NCBI RefSeq assembly: GCF_024519155.1
Contig: NZ_JANIFJ010000001.1
Coordinates: forward strand, 1-64,000
Direction of reading: 5' to 3'
Source: Mangrovibrevibacter kandeliae
Lineage (GTDB): Bacteria; Pseudomonadota; Alphaproteobacteria; Rhizobiales; Rhizobiaceae
Length of the DNA stretch: 64,000 nt
The notes below the pieces were generated by a model, which was not told the origin of the DNA, made no database searches, and saw only the letters and a list, made by a program, of their open reading frames with translations. A program made the position numbers and the translations under genes. Shown in pieces: positions 43,710 to 53,257 of the stretch. Each line of letters begins with the position of its first letter. Within the stretch, counting starts at the first letter, position 1.

Positions 43710-46136
43710 TCATGCGCGCAGCGTGCCGCCGGTCGCCTTCTCCACCTGTGCCACGATCTTCGCCGAAACCGCCTCGAGCTCCTCGTCGGTCAGCGTGCGA
43801 TCGGTCGGCTGCAGGGTGACCTCGATGGCGATCGACTTGCGGCCCTCGCCGAGGCTCGCGCCGGCGAACACGTCGAACACCCGCACCTCCGTGACGAGTG
43901 TCCTGTCGGCACCCTCGGCGGCCCGCACGAGCTTCAGCGCCTCGACGCCGGCATCGACGACGAAGGCGAAGTCGCGCCGCACCGGCTGGAAGGTGGAGAG
44001 CTGCAGCACCGGCTTGGTGCGCGTCGGCTTCACGCGCGGCTCGGGGATCGCGTCGAGAAACACCTCGAAGCCGCAGAAGGCGCCGGAGACGTCGAGGGTC
44101 CTGAGCACCTTCGGATGGAACTCGCCGAACTCGGCGAGCACCACCTTCGGGCCGAGCTTGATGCGCCCGGACCGGCCCGGATGATACCACTCGCTCGCCG
44201 GCGCCTCGACCTGCAGACGCTCGACCGGCGCGCCGGCCGCCTCCAGCGCGGCGATGGCGTCGGCCTTGGCATCGAAGACGCCGACCGACGGAGCGGTGCC
44301 GTTCCAGGCGCGGCCGCCGCCCGAGACGCCGGCCGTACCGCGGCGGATGCCGCCGGCCACCCGGCGCTGGCCGTCCGGCCGGTCCGAGCGATAGACACCG
44401 GCAACCTCGAAGAGGGCGGTGTCGCCGAAGCCGCGCGCCGCGTTGCGGCCGGCGGCCTTCAGAAGGCCCGGCAGCAGCGACGGGCGCATGTCCGACATGT
44501 CCGCGGCGATCGGGTTTTCGAGCGCGAGCTCGGCCGCGCCGCCGCCGAAGGCCCTCGCCTCGGTCTCGGAAATGAAGCTGTAGGTCACGGCCTCGACCAT
44601 GCCGCGGGACGCGAGGGCCCGACGGGCCGCGCGGTCGCGGATCTGCGGCAGCGTCAGGATGCGGCCTGCGACCGCGTCGGTCCGAGGCAGGGGCGAGGGA
44701 GCGATCCGATCGACGCCCTTCAGGCGCATGACCTCCTCGACGAGGTCGGCCTTGCCCTCGACATCCGGTCGCCAGGTCGGCACGATCACGCCGATCGTCT
44801 CTCCCGTGCGCGTCGGCGCGAAGCCGAGGCGGTCGAGGATGTCCGCCTGCTCGTCCGCCGGGACGGCAAGGCCCGTCAGCCGCTCGACCTCGCCGAGCGG
44901 CAGGCTCAGGCGCTTCTGCGCCGGTTCGCCGAAGCCGGTGGCGACGACCTCCGACGGCGTGCCCCCGCACAGTTCGATGACGAGGCGGGTGGCGAGTTCA
45001 AGACCCGGCAGCGTGAAGGCCGGATCGACGCCGCGCTCGAAGCGGTAGCGCGCGTCGGTGATGATGCCGAGTGCACGGCCGGTGCGGGCGACGTTCAGCG
45101 GCTCCCAGAGCGCCGACTCGATCAGGACGTCGGTGGTGGCGTCGTCGCAGCCGGAGTGCTCGCCGCCCATGATGCCGGCGATCGATTCGACGCCTGCGTC
45201 GTCGGCGATGACGCACATGCCGGGCTTGAGGTCGTAGGTCCGACCGTCGAGCGCGAGAAGGCTCTCGCCCTCGCGGGCATTGCGGACCACGAGGTCGCCC
45301 GTGACCTTGGCGGCGTCGAAGACGTGCAGCGGCCGCCCGCGGTCGAAGGTGAGGTAGTTGGTGATGTCGACCAGCGCGTTGATCGGGCGCAGGCCGATGG
45401 CCTTCAGCCGGCGCTGCATCCACTCGGGCGAAGGACCGTTCCGAACCCCGCGCACGAGCCGAAGCCCGAAGCCGAGGCAGAGCGGCCCGCCGTCCGGGAA
45501 GTCCAGCCGCACGCCGACCGGGCAAGCGCCGTCGCCCGGGATCGTCTCGGGCGTCTCCGTCTTCAGCCGGCCGAGGCCGGAAGCGGCGAGGTCGCGCGCG
45601 ATGCCGGAGATGGCGGTCGCGTCGGGGCGGTTCGGCGTGAGGTTGATCTCGATCACCGGGTCGGCGAGGGCCGCCCAGTCGGCAAAGGGCCTGCCGACCG
45701 GCGCATCCTCAGGCAGCTCGATGATGCCGTTGTGCTCCTCGGAGAGCTGCAGCTCGCGCTCCGAGCACATCATGCCGTTCGACTCGACGCCGCGGATCTT
45801 GCCGACGCCGATTGTCGTGTCGATGCCGGGAACGTACGCGCCGGGCAGCGCCAGCACGCCGACCATGCCGGCACGCGCGTTCGGCGCGCCGCAGACGACC
45901 TGCAGAGGCTGGCCGCCATTGACGTCTCCCCCCGCCTGGACGGTCAGCACCTGCAGCTTGTCGGCGTCCGGATGGCGCTCGGCGGTCAGGACGCGGGCGA
46001 TGCGGAAGGGCCGCAGCGCCGCCTTGTCGTCGATCCCTTCCACCTCGAGGCCGATGGCGGTCAGGCGATCGGCGATCTCGGCCAGCGGGGCGTCGGTCTC
46101 GAGGTGCTCCTTCAGCCAGGACAGGGTGAACTTCAT
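43710..46136 (-). CDS. pheT: Phenylalanine--tRNA ligase beta subunit
   Basis: 808 residues, full length. Domains in order: N-terminal region with [11 protein letters not shown], an EMAP-II-like tRNA-binding domain (residues about 40-150, [14 protein letters not shown], then [16 protein letters not shown]), the B3/B4 editing region, the B5 domain, the catalytic-like core ([22 protein letters not shown]) and a C-terminal anticodon-binding FDX-ACB domain ([16 protein letters not shown]). With PheS it forms the alpha2-beta2 enzyme. Unusually, pheS lies to its right on the opposite strand rather than upstream in the same operon. Confidence 0.97.
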   Translation of the reverse strand: MKFTLSWLKEHLETDAPLAEIADRLTAIGLEVEGIDDKAALRPFRIARVLTAERHPDADKLQVLTVQAGGDVNGGQPLQVVCGAPNARAGMVGVLALPGAYVPGIDTTIGVGKIRGVESNGMMCSERELQLSEEHNGIIELPEDAPVGRPFADWAALADPVIEINLTPNRPDATAISGIARDLAASGLGRLKTETPETIPGDGACPVGVRLDFPDGGPLCLGFGLRLVRGVRNGPSPEWMQRRLKAIGLRPINALVDITNYLTFDRGRPLHVFDAAKVTGDLVVRNAREGESLLALDGRTYDLKPGMCVIADDAGVESIAGIMGGEHSGCDDATTDVLIESALWEPLNVARTGRALGIITDARYRFERGVDPAFTLPGLELATRLVIELCGGTPSEVVATGFGEPAQKRLSLPLGEVERLTGLAVPADEQADILDRLGFAPTRTGETIGVIVPTWRPDVEGKADLVEEVMRLKGVDRIAPSPLPRTDAVAGRILTLPQIRDRAARRALASRGMVEAVTYSFISETEARAFGGGAAELALENPIAADMSDMRPSLLPGLLKAAGRNAARGFGDTALFEVAGVYRSDRPDGQRRVAGGIRRGTAGVSGGGRAWNGTAPSVGVFDAKADAIAALEAAGAPVERLQVEAPASEWYHPGRSGRIKLGPKVVLAEFGEFHPKVLRTLDVSGAFCGFEVFLDAIPEPRVKPTRTKPVLQLSTFQPVRRDFAFVVDAGVEALKLVRAAEGADRTLVTEVRVFDVFAGASLGEGRKSIAIEVTLQPTDRTLTDEELEAVSAKIVAQVEKATGGTLRA

Positions 46137-46190
46137 GAGCGGGCGGCTTCTTTCGAACAGGTCTCGGGCATTCGCACGCTCATGGCATCG

Positions 46191-46589
46191 TCAGAGCCTG
46201 TCGGCAACCTCCGCCGCCAGAGTGCGGGCGGTCCCCTTCGCATGGACCCAGCGGTAGGTGAGGAGGGCCACCAGCGAGAACACGATGTGCTCGATCAGCA
46301 CGCCGGCCCAGCCGGTGCCGTCGTCGAAGGCATAGCGGGCGAACACCGCCGGGAGGAGAATGCCGATGAAGAAGGAGGCGAGGGCGGCCGGCGTCGGCGG
46401 CAGATAGGCATAGAGCACCGCGAAGAGGGCGACGGTGACGAGCGCGGTCAGGAGCCGGCCGATGGAGGCCGCGATGGCGAAGAAGTCGCTGCCGGCGAAG
46501 ATCCAGGCGATGAGCGCGGTGACGAGGAGGGCGAGGATCGCACCAGACAGGACGGCGATGACTTCGAGTACGATCTGACGCGGTGACAT
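46191..46589 (-). CDS. Small membrane protein of unknown function
   Basis: 132 residues with four hydrophobic helices (starting [25 protein letters not shown]) and a short C-terminal amphipathic tail. I do not recognise a family. The ATG at 46589 follows GGGAGAGG. It lies 54 bases upstream of pheT in the same orientation, so it is probably co-transcribed with it, and it separates pheT from the divergent pheS. Confidence 0.7.
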   Translation of the reverse strand: MSPRQIVLEVIAVLSGAILALLVTALIAWIFAGSDFFAIAASIGRLLTALVTVALFAVLYAYLPPTPAALASFFIGILLPAVFARYAFDDGTGWAGVLIEHIVFSLVALLTYRWVHAKGTARTLAAEVADRL

Positions 46590-46800
46590 GGCCTCTCCCT
46601 TGCAAGACACGGACGATGACGAGCCGCGGCTCGGTTGGTTCCAAACGAGACCGACCCGAGATCGGACAGGGCGCCTGCCATCGCCGTGCCGGGCGGTCCG
46701 GTCGCTGCCGATTGCAAAGGCGGCGCCGGAGCCGGTATGGAACGCGGCGGCAGGGCGCCGTCAAGCGCCCGACCCGAATGTCAATCGAGCCGAGATGACG

Positions 46801-47883
46801 ATGACCGACCTTTCCGCCCTCGAGACGCGGCTCGCCGCCGAGATCGACGCCGCCAGCGACGAGGCCGCGCTGGAGACGATCCGCGTCGCCGCGCTCGGCA
46901 AGAAGGGCGAGATCTCCGAGCTCCTCAAGGGCCTCGGCAGGATGAGCCCGGAGGAGCGGCGCGAGGAGGGGCCGAAGCTGAACGGCCTGCGCGACCGGAT
47001 CGCCGAGCGCCTCGCGGCGCGGCGCGAGGCGCTGGCCGATGCGGCGATCGCCGCACGCCTGACCGCCGAGGCGGTGGACGTGACGCTTCCTGTCCGCTCA
47101 TCCCCCGTGTCCCGCGGGCGCATCCACCCGATCAGCCAGGTGATCGACGAGATCACCGCGATCTTCGCCGACATGGGCTTCTCGATCGCCGAGGGGCCCG
47201 ACATCGAGACCGACTACTACAACTTCACGGCGCTGAACTTTCCGGAAGGGCATCCGGCCCGCGAGATGCACGACACCTTCTTCCTGAAGCCGGACGCCAA
47301 CGGCGAGCGCAAGGTGCTGCGTACCCACACCTCGCCGGTGCAGATCCGCACCATGCAGGCGCAGAAGCCGCCGATCCGCATCGTCATCCCCGGCAAGACC
47401 TATCGGCAGGATTCGGACGCCACCCACTCGCCGATGTTCCATCAGGTCGAGGGGCTCGTCATCGACCGGACGGCCAACGTCGCCAACATGAAGTGGGTGC
47501 TGGAGGAGTTCTGCAAGGCGTTCTTCGAGGTTCCGTCGCTCAAGATGCGCTTCCGCCCCTCCTTCTTCCCCTTCACCGAGCCGAGCCTCGAGGTCGACAT
47601 CCAGTGCGACCGCTCGGGCTCGGAGATCCGCTTCGGCGAGGGCACCGACTGGATGGAGATCCTCGGCTGCGGCATGGTGCATCCGAACGTGCTGCGCAAT
47701 TGCGGGCTCGACCCCGACGAGTATCAGGGCTTTGCCTGGGGCATGGGCATCGACCGCATCGCGATGCTGAAATACGGCATGCCGGATCTTCGCGCCTTCT
47801 TCGACGCCGACGTGCGCTGGGTCGAGCACTATGGCTTCCGCCCGCTGGACGTGCCGACGCTGTTCGGCGGCTTGAGCAGCTGA
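46801..47883 (+). CDS. pheS: Phenylalanine--tRNA ligase alpha subunit
   Basis: 360 residues. The N-terminal coiled coil ([13 protein letters not shown] to about residue 85) is followed by the class II catalytic domain: [20 protein letters not shown], motif 2 ([10 protein letters not shown], then [21 protein letters not shown]) and motif 3 ([14 protein letters not shown]). ATG 46801 is preferred over ATG 46795 because GAG lies six bases upstream. It faces right, away from pheT, instead of preceding it. It converges with a transglutaminase gene, with 5 bases between their stops. Confidence 0.97.
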   Translation: MTDLSALETRLAAEIDAASDEAALETIRVAALGKKGEISELLKGLGRMSPEERREEGPKLNGLRDRIAERLAARREALADAAIAARLTAEAVDVTLPVRSSPVSRGRIHPISQVIDEITAIFADMGFSIAEGPDIETDYYNFTALNFPEGHPAREMHDTFFLKPDANGERKVLRTHTSPVQIRTMQAQKPPIRIVIPGKTYRQDSDATHSPMFHQVEGLVIDRTANVANMKWVLEEFCKAFFEVPSLKMRFRPSFFPFTEPSLEVDIQCDRSGSEIRFGEGTDWMEILGCGMVHPNVLRNCGLDPDEYQGFAWGMGIDRIAMLKYGMPDLRAFFDADVRWVEHYGFRPLDVPTLFGGLSS

Positions 47884-47888
47884 GCCGG

Positions 47889-48785
47889 CTACGGCCCCGC
47901 GCCGGCCGGTTCGTCCCACGGGATGACGTCGACATAGTGCCGGGCGAAGTGCTGGCCCGAGGTCGTGAGCACTCCTGACACCGGCGGCGCGTCGGCATAA
48001 TCACGGCCGATCGACAGCTCGATGTGATCGTCGAGCGCCAGGATGCCGTTGGTCGGATCGAAGCCGGCCCAGCCGGCGGTCTCGCCGAGCCAGACCTTCA
48101 CCCAGGCGTGCATCTGGTCGATGCCGAGGATGCGCATCTGGCCGGGCGGCGGATCGGTGCGCAGGAAGCCGCCGACATAGGCGGCGGGGATACCGGCGCC
48201 GCGCAGCGCCGCGATCATCACCTGCGCGAAGTCCTGGCAGACGCCCTCCCGACGCTCGAAGGCGGCGGCGACCTCGGTCGTGACGTCGGTCACGCCCGGC
48301 CGGTAGGCAAATTCGTCCCGGATGCGCCGCGCGAGCGCCAGCACGCCGTCGCCGAGACAGGAGTAGCCCGCCAGCGTCTCTCGCGCATAGGCCGCGAGCG
48401 GTGGCGTCAGGCGGACGGCGCGGCTCGCCGAGACGAAGTGCAGCGGCGAGGCCGGGCCGAGGTCGCGGGCATCGAGGGCCTGCCGCGCGACATCCACCGC
48501 CGGGGGCGTGGCGCCCAGCACCGGCATCTGCCGGGCGACGGCGACGCGGGCCGTCATCGTGATCGCGAACCTCTCGTGCGGGCGGTGTTGCAGCAGGGAG
48601 TGCGTGGCGTTGCCGAAGAAGTCGGCCTCCGCGACGAGTTCGTCCGGCTCGGGACGGATCGCCAGTTCGGCGCTCAGCACGCGCTGGCCGTCGTCGCGGC
48701 GGGGCGTCGCGCACAGCCTGTGGCGTGCGTCCACCACGGCCTGCGGATAGAGATATTCGAGAAAGAGCGTGACGTCGTACTGCAA
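47889..48785 (-). CDS. Transglutaminase-like domain protein with N-terminal Bact_transglu_N domain
   Basis: About 298 residues. The N-terminal domain opens LQYDVTLFLEYLYPQAVVDARHRL, typical of bacterial transglutaminase-like proteins, and the core carries the triad Cys in EGVCQDFAQVM, His in QMHAWVKVWL and Asp in GWAGFDPTNG. No signal peptide is seen. The start is uncertain: TTG at 48785 fits the domain boundary, and GTG at 48863 would add an Arg-rich leader. Such proteins often sit with circularly permuted ATP-grasp and alpha-E genes, as found 2.1 kb to the right here, and may act in peptide modification or cleavage. Confidence 0.85.
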   Translation of the reverse strand: MQYDVTLFLEYLYPQAVVDARHRLCATPRRDDGQRVLSAELAIRPEPDELVAEADFFGNATHSLLQHRPHERFAITMTARVAVARQMPVLGATPPAVDVARQALDARDLGPASPLHFVSASRAVRLTPPLAAYARETLAGYSCLGDGVLALARRIRDEFAYRPGVTDVTTEVAAAFERREGVCQDFAQVMIAALRGAGIPAAYVGGFLRTDPPPGQMRILGIDQMHAWVKVWLGETAGWAGFDPTNGILALDDHIELSIGRDYADAPPVSGVLTTSGQHFARHYVDVIPWDEPAGAGP

Positions 48786-48876
48786 GCCGATCCGCGCGCG
48801 GGCGGCGCGCCCTCCTCGTGCGGGCTTACGGCCTTTCCGGCCGCCGCGAAAGCCCGCAAGCACGCCGCCCGGCGCG

Positions 48877-49935
48877 TCAGCCCAGGCCGACCAGCGCGAG
48901 GGTCAGCATCGACAGGAGCCCAAGCACGGCGAGCGACAGGATGGCCGTGGCGATCACCCGCCAGCCCGAGCGGGCGAGCGAACGCAGATCGGCCATCAGC
49001 CCGAGGGCGGCCATCGACAGGATCGTCAGGGCCGTCGTCAGCGCATGGATCGGGCCGAGCAGCACGGCCGGCACGAGATCGAGCGAGCGCAGCGCCATGA
49101 GCCCGAGGAAGCCGAGAATGAACCAGGGCACCATCTGGCCGAAGGCGATCGGTCGGAGTGGCGTGCCGGCCGCGGCAGGCTTGCGGGCCACGAGGAGCGA
49201 CAGGACGAGACAGACCGGGCCGAGCATCAGCACCCGCACCAGCTTGACCAGCGTCGCGGCCTGGATGGCCGTCGCTCCGAAGGGCGCGGCGGCGGCGATG
49301 ACCTGCGGCACGGCGTAGACCGTGAGGCCGGCAAGGCCGCCGAAGCCGACCGGGCCGAGGCCGAGCCTCCAGCCGAGCACCGGCAGGCCGAGCACCACGA
49401 GGATGCCGAGGACGGCGGTAAAGGCGATTGCCGCCGCCACGTCCTCGCCATCGGCGTCGATCACCGGTGCGACTGCGGCGATCGCCGAGTTGCCGCAGAT
49501 CGCGTTGCCGCTGGCGATGAGGATCGCCATGCGCCGCGACAGGCCGAGAACGCGCCCGATCAGGACGCCGCAGACGATCGCCAGGGCGACGGTGACGGCT
49601 ATGCCGGCCAGCAGTGTCGGTCCCGCGGCCCGCAGCGTCTCGGCGCTGAGCGAGGCGCCGAGCAGCATCACGGCGATCTCGAGCGGGATCTTGGCCGTGA
49701 AGGCAATCCCGGGCTGCCACCGACTTCCCGGCTGCCAGATGGCGCGCAGCACGGTGCCGAGCAGGATCGCGAGCACCAGCGCTTCCAGCCACGCCTTGCC
49801 GGCGACGTCGATCTCCGCCGCCTCGAGACCGACCGCGAGCGTTGCGACGGCACCGCACAGGACGAGGCCGGGAAGCGCGAGCGCGAGGCGGTTCAGGCGG
49901 GCGGCGGGGAGTGATCGGGAGGTTGCGGAGTGCAT
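48877..49935 (-). CDS. YeiH/PSE family membrane protein (putative sulfate/anion exporter)
   Basis: 352 residues with about ten membrane helices. YeiH-family motifs: LLGTVLRAIWQPG, FTAKIPLEIAVMLLGASLS, SGNAICGNSAIAAVAPVI (highly conserved) and FGQMVPWFILGFLGLMA. Annotated as putative sulfate exporter, but function is not proven for most members. The divergent lysR-type gene (E. coli yeiE-yeiH has the same arrangement) is its likely regulator, 91 bases away. Confidence 0.92.
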   Translation of the reverse strand: MHSATSRSLPAARLNRLALALPGLVLCGAVATLAVGLEAAEIDVAGKAWLEALVLAILLGTVLRAIWQPGSRWQPGIAFTAKIPLEIAVMLLGASLSAETLRAAGPTLLAGIAVTVALAIVCGVLIGRVLGLSRRMAILIASGNAICGNSAIAAVAPVIDADGEDVAAAIAFTAVLGILVVLGLPVLGWRLGLGPVGFGGLAGLTVYAVPQVIAAAAPFGATAIQAATLVKLVRVLMLGPVCLVLSLLVARKPAAAGTPLRPIAFGQMVPWFILGFLGLMALRSLDLVPAVLLGPIHALTTALTILSMAALGLMADLRSLARSGWRVIATAILSLAVLGLLSMLTLALVGLG

Positions 49936-50026
49936 GGAGGGCGCCTTTCACACCGCCACGCCTAAGCCTTGCTTATTCATCGTTCCAACGCATAGTTTCA
50001 GTCATATCGATCGATGCAGGCAATCA

Positions 50027-50923
50027 ATGACGCTCGAACAGCTCCGTGTTTTCGTGGCCGTCGCCGACCGCCAGCACGTCACTGCTGCGGCGCGGGCGCT
50101 GAACCTGACGCAGTCGGCGGCGAGCGCAGCGATCGCCGCGCTCGAGGAGCGGCACGACGTGCGGCTGTTCGACCGGATCGGCCGCGGTATCGTGCTCACC
50201 GAAGCGGGTCGCACGTTTCTGGACGAGGCGCGTGGGGTGCTGGCGCGAGTGGTCGCCGCCGAGCAGGCGCTCGACGAACTCGCCGGGCTCGAGCGGGGGA
50301 CGCTCCGCCTCGTCGCCAGCCAGACCATCGCCGCCTACTGGCTGCCGCCGCTCCTCGCCCGGTTTCACGACGCACACCCGCGCCTGTCGCTGGAGGTCGC
50401 CATCGGCAACACCGAGCAGGCCGCTGCGGCGGTGCGCGACGGCGACGCGGAACTCGGCTTCGTCGAGGGCGAGGCCGAGGATGCGCGGCTCAAGCGCTGG
50501 CGTCTGTCGGAGGACCGCTTGCTTCTGGTGAGTGCCCCGCCCGGACCGACGTCCGTGCGCCCGAACGCGCTGCGCGCGGCGCGCTGGGTGATGCGTGAGC
50601 AGGGCTCGGGCACGCGCTCGGTGTTCAACGCGGCAATGGCGCGGCTGGGCGTCGATTCGCAGGCGCTGGACGTCACGCTCGTGCTGCCGTCGAACGAGGC
50701 GGTGCGGACCGCCGTCGAGGCGGGCGCCGGGCTCGGCGCCCTGTCCCAGCACGTGGTCGCGCCCGCGATCGCGGCGGGCACGCTCGTGGCGCTGCCGCTC
50801 GATCTCGGCTCCCGCCCCTTCTACGGCCTGCGTCATCGGCAGCGCTTCCAGAGCCGCGCCGCGGCCTCGCTGCTCGCGCTGATCGGCGAAAGCGTTCAGG
50901 CGGCGGGCGGCGCCGTCACGTAG
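50027..50923 (+). CDS. LysR family transcriptional regulator, CysB/YeiE-like
   Basis: 298 residues. N-terminal helix-turn-helix: MTLEQLRVFVAVADRQHVTAAARALNLTQSAASAAIAALE, continuing LFDRIGRGIVLTEAGRTFLDEA. The C-terminal substrate-binding fold begins GTLRLVASQTIAAYWLPPLLARF, a segment typical of the CysB/YeiE/CbbR clade. It is divergent from yeiH, so it probably controls that exporter. Its 3-prime end overlaps the convergent ATP-grasp gene by 28 bases. Confidence 0.92.
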   Translation: MTLEQLRVFVAVADRQHVTAAARALNLTQSAASAAIAALEERHDVRLFDRIGRGIVLTEAGRTFLDEARGVLARVVAAEQALDELAGLERGTLRLVASQTIAAYWLPPLLARFHDAHPRLSLEVAIGNTEQAAAAVRDGDAELGFVEGEAEDARLKRWRLSEDRLLLVSAPPGPTSVRPNALRAARWVMREQGSGTRSVFNAAMARLGVDSQALDVTLVLPSNEAVRTAVEAGAGLGALSQHVVAPAIAAGTLVALPLDLGSRPFYGLRHRQRFQSRAAASLLALIGESVQAAGGAVT

Positions 50924-53253
50924 CGCTCGAGGATCCGGTCCGACAGACTGGCGAAATCGCTGGCGACGCGCTCCAGCGCGGCGTCGTCCAACGTGCCGGG
51001 TACGAACGCGCGGAGCGCGTCGCGCAGGTGCTCGGCGGCCGGAGCCGGCGATCCCGCGGCGCCCGCCGGTGTGAGCTGGAGCAGCTCCTGCACCAGGAGC
51101 TCCGCCTGCGAGACGAGCGAGCGCGGGTTCAAGGGATCGAGCAGCGTCAGGTCGATCACCGCGTCCGCGGCAAGGGTGACCGAGTGGCTGCGGCGGTAGG
51201 TCATGCGGCTGTCGGTCAGTTCGAGCAGGGCCTCGAAGGCCCCTTCCGGCGTATCCTGCGCAAGCAGCGCCCGGGCGGTGCGTGCCGTCGCCTGGCCTCG
51301 CTCGATCAGTCTTCCGCATTGCAGGAGGTGCCAGCCGGCAAGGCGGTACATGTTGTCGGCGACGAGACCGGCAAAGCCCGACAGGCGGGTGAGAAGTCCG
51401 GCGGCCAGGGTCGGGTCGGGCGCCGGGCCCGCCGCCTCCAGACGCTCGGCGATCTCGCCGAGCAGCCGCCAGGCGTCCGGCGAGAACCGGTCGCGGATGC
51501 GCGAGGCGGGCTCCCGCGTCATCGCGGTCAGAGCTGCAAGGCCCGGCGTCGGCGTGCTCGGATCGATGCCATGGATCCGCAGCAGCGCCGCCGTCCGCTC
51601 GGCCAGCGCATCGGCCTCGCCGGCCTCCGCGCAGCGGCCGGCGTGCAGGCGCAGGAGCCGTGTCGCACCTTCCAGCCGTTCGGCATAGCGCCCCAGCCAG
51701 AACAGGTTGTCGGCCGCTCGCGCCGGCAGCGCGCCGGCATCGCGTCGAACCGTGCTCGGCCTGCCCTGCGCCAGCAGCGTGAGCGACGGCGATGCACCAT
51801 CGCCGGTGACCCAGACGTCGGCCGAGAGGCCGCCGGCCTGCATCGACATCGCATCCGCCCCGTCGTCTTCGGCAATGCGCGCGAAGCCGCCGGGCATGAC
51901 GTGCCAGCCTTCCGCATCGCGGGCGAGGAACACCCGCAGCGCCAACGGCCGCGGCTGCAGGACGCCATCGACGAAGACCGGCATGGTGGAGAGGGGCGAG
52001 CGCTGCTGCTCGACGACCCAGGCATCGTCGTCGTCCATGAGGCGAAGGCCCCCTGGCCCGCGCGGCGCGCCCATCGCCGGCGGCAGTGCCGGCCGGCGAT
52101 CCCAGGCCGCGGCATGCTCCCGCGGTTGCGGGACCGTGTCGCCGCCGGGCCAGCGCGTTCGCCGCACCGGCAGGCGAAGGGGTGCCCCGAGAAGCGCCGC
52201 GGCAAGCTGCGGCTGAAGGGCGAGCAGGGCCCGCGATTCGAGCAGGCCGGAGCCGAGCGCGTTGGCGAGGTGCAGCCGGCCGGCGCGCACCGCGCGCACC
52301 AGCCCCGGCGTGCCGATCGCCGAGCCCGCGTAGAGTTCGAGCGGATCGGCGAAGTCGGCGTCGAGGCGCCGCCAGAGGACGCGGATCGGCAGGCGGCCGC
52401 CGATCGTGCGGATCGCCAGCCCTTCCGGCCCGGCGACGAGATCGCCGCCCTCCACGAGGGTGAAGCCGAGGTAGCGGGCGAGATAGGCGTGCTCGAAATA
52501 GGTCTCGTTGTAGGGGCCTGGCGTCAGGAGCCCGATGCGCGCGTCTTCGCGTCCGTCCAGCGCCAGGAGCCCGTCGCGGAACCGCGAGAAGAAGCCGGCC
52601 AGCCGCTCGACCCCCAACTGCCGGGCGAGTTCGGGAAACGCAGCGGTCGCCGCGACACGGTTTTCCAGCGCGAAGCCTGCGCCGGAGGGGGCTTGCGTGC
52701 GATCGCCAAGGACGATCCACCGTCCGTCCGGCGTCCGGCCGAGGTCCACCGCGATGAAACGGATCAGCGGCTCGCCGCCCAGCGCCTGGTCCGCGAGCGG
52801 GCGCAGGAACTCGGGGTTGGCCCCGAGCAGCCGGCCCGGCAGCACCCCGTCCGCGATCAGCCGGCGCTCGCCGAAGAGGTCGGCGAGGAGCCGCTCCAGA
52901 AAGCCGGCGCGCTCGACGAGGCCGGCCGCGAGGCCGTCCCACTCCCGCCGCTCCAGGATCAGCGGCGGGTGGGCCAGCGGCCAGACGTGCTCGCCTTCGC
53001 CGCCCGCACCGCCGCCATAGACGCGATAGAAGACCCCGGCTTCGCGCAGGTATTGGCCGGCACGGGCGAAGCGCCGCAGGCGCTCCTCTCCCGGCATTGC
53101 GGCGAGCTGTTCCGCCAGCGCCTGATAGTGCGGACGCACCGCGCCGTCCGGCCCGAGCATCTCGTCGAAGCGTCCGGGTGCCGGCCGGTAGGCGCGCAAC
53201 AGCGCGCCGAGGCCGGCCTCCCGTGCCGACCCGCTCGTGCCCGAGGTCTGCAT
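50896..53253 (-). CDS. Circularly permuted type 2 ATP-grasp / alpha-E fusion protein
   Basis: 785 residues. Residues about 20-470 match the circularly permuted ATP-grasp family (MLGPDGAVRPHYQAL, RRFARAGQYLREAGVFYRVYG, VDLGRTPDGRWIVLGDRTQAPSG, LLTPGPYNETYFEHAYLARYLGF, VLWRRLDADFADPLEL, and RPLALRVFLARDAEGWHVMPGG). Residues about 490-780 are the alpha-helical alpha-E domain (RAADNLFWLGRYAERLEGATRLLRL). The two are fused, as in many rhizobia. The ATP-grasp core segment near residues 355-405 is shorter than in relatives I can recall. It starts 4 bases after the DUF2126 gene stop; the pair is one operon with predicted peptide-ligase-like activity, substrate unknown. Confidence 0.9.
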   Translation of the reverse strand: MQTSGTSGSAREAGLGALLRAYRPAPGRFDEMLGPDGAVRPHYQALAEQLAAMPGEERLRRFARAGQYLREAGVFYRVYGGGAGGEGEHVWPLAHPPLILERREWDGLAAGLVERAGFLERLLADLFGERRLIADGVLPGRLLGANPEFLRPLADQALGGEPLIRFIAVDLGRTPDGRWIVLGDRTQAPSGAGFALENRVAATAAFPELARQLGVERLAGFFSRFRDGLLALDGREDARIGLLTPGPYNETYFEHAYLARYLGFTLVEGGDLVAGPEGLAIRTIGGRLPIRVLWRRLDADFADPLELYAGSAIGTPGLVRAVRAGRLHLANALGSGLLESRALLALQPQLAAALLGAPLRLPVRRTRWPGGDTVPQPREHAAAWDRRPALPPAMGAPRGPGGLRLMDDDDAWVVEQQRSPLSTMPVFVDGVLQPRPLALRVFLARDAEGWHVMPGGFARIAEDDGADAMSMQAGGLSADVWVTGDGASPSLTLLAQGRPSTVRRDAGALPARAADNLFWLGRYAERLEGATRLLRLHAGRCAEAGEADALAERTAALLRIHGIDPSTPTPGLAALTAMTREPASRIRDRFSPDAWRLLGEIAERLEAAGPAPDPTLAAGLLTRLSGFAGLVADNMYRLAGWHLLQCGRLIERGQATARTARALLAQDTPEGAFEALLELTDSRMTYRRSHSVTLAADAVIDLTLLDPLNPRSLVSQAELLVQELLQLTPAGAAGSPAPAAEHLRDALRAFVPGTLDDAALERVASDFASLSDRILERYVTAPPAA

Positions 53254-53257
53254 CCGG

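Noticed and set aside
44115-46586. 823-codon rightward open frame antisense to pheT
   Set aside because: Shadow frame; pheT has full-length conserved domains on the other strand.
50896-53253. Suspected frameshift in the ATP-grasp core
   Set aside because: The other frames near 52.0-52.2 kb show no better match to the missing core residues, so the short segment is treated as real divergence.
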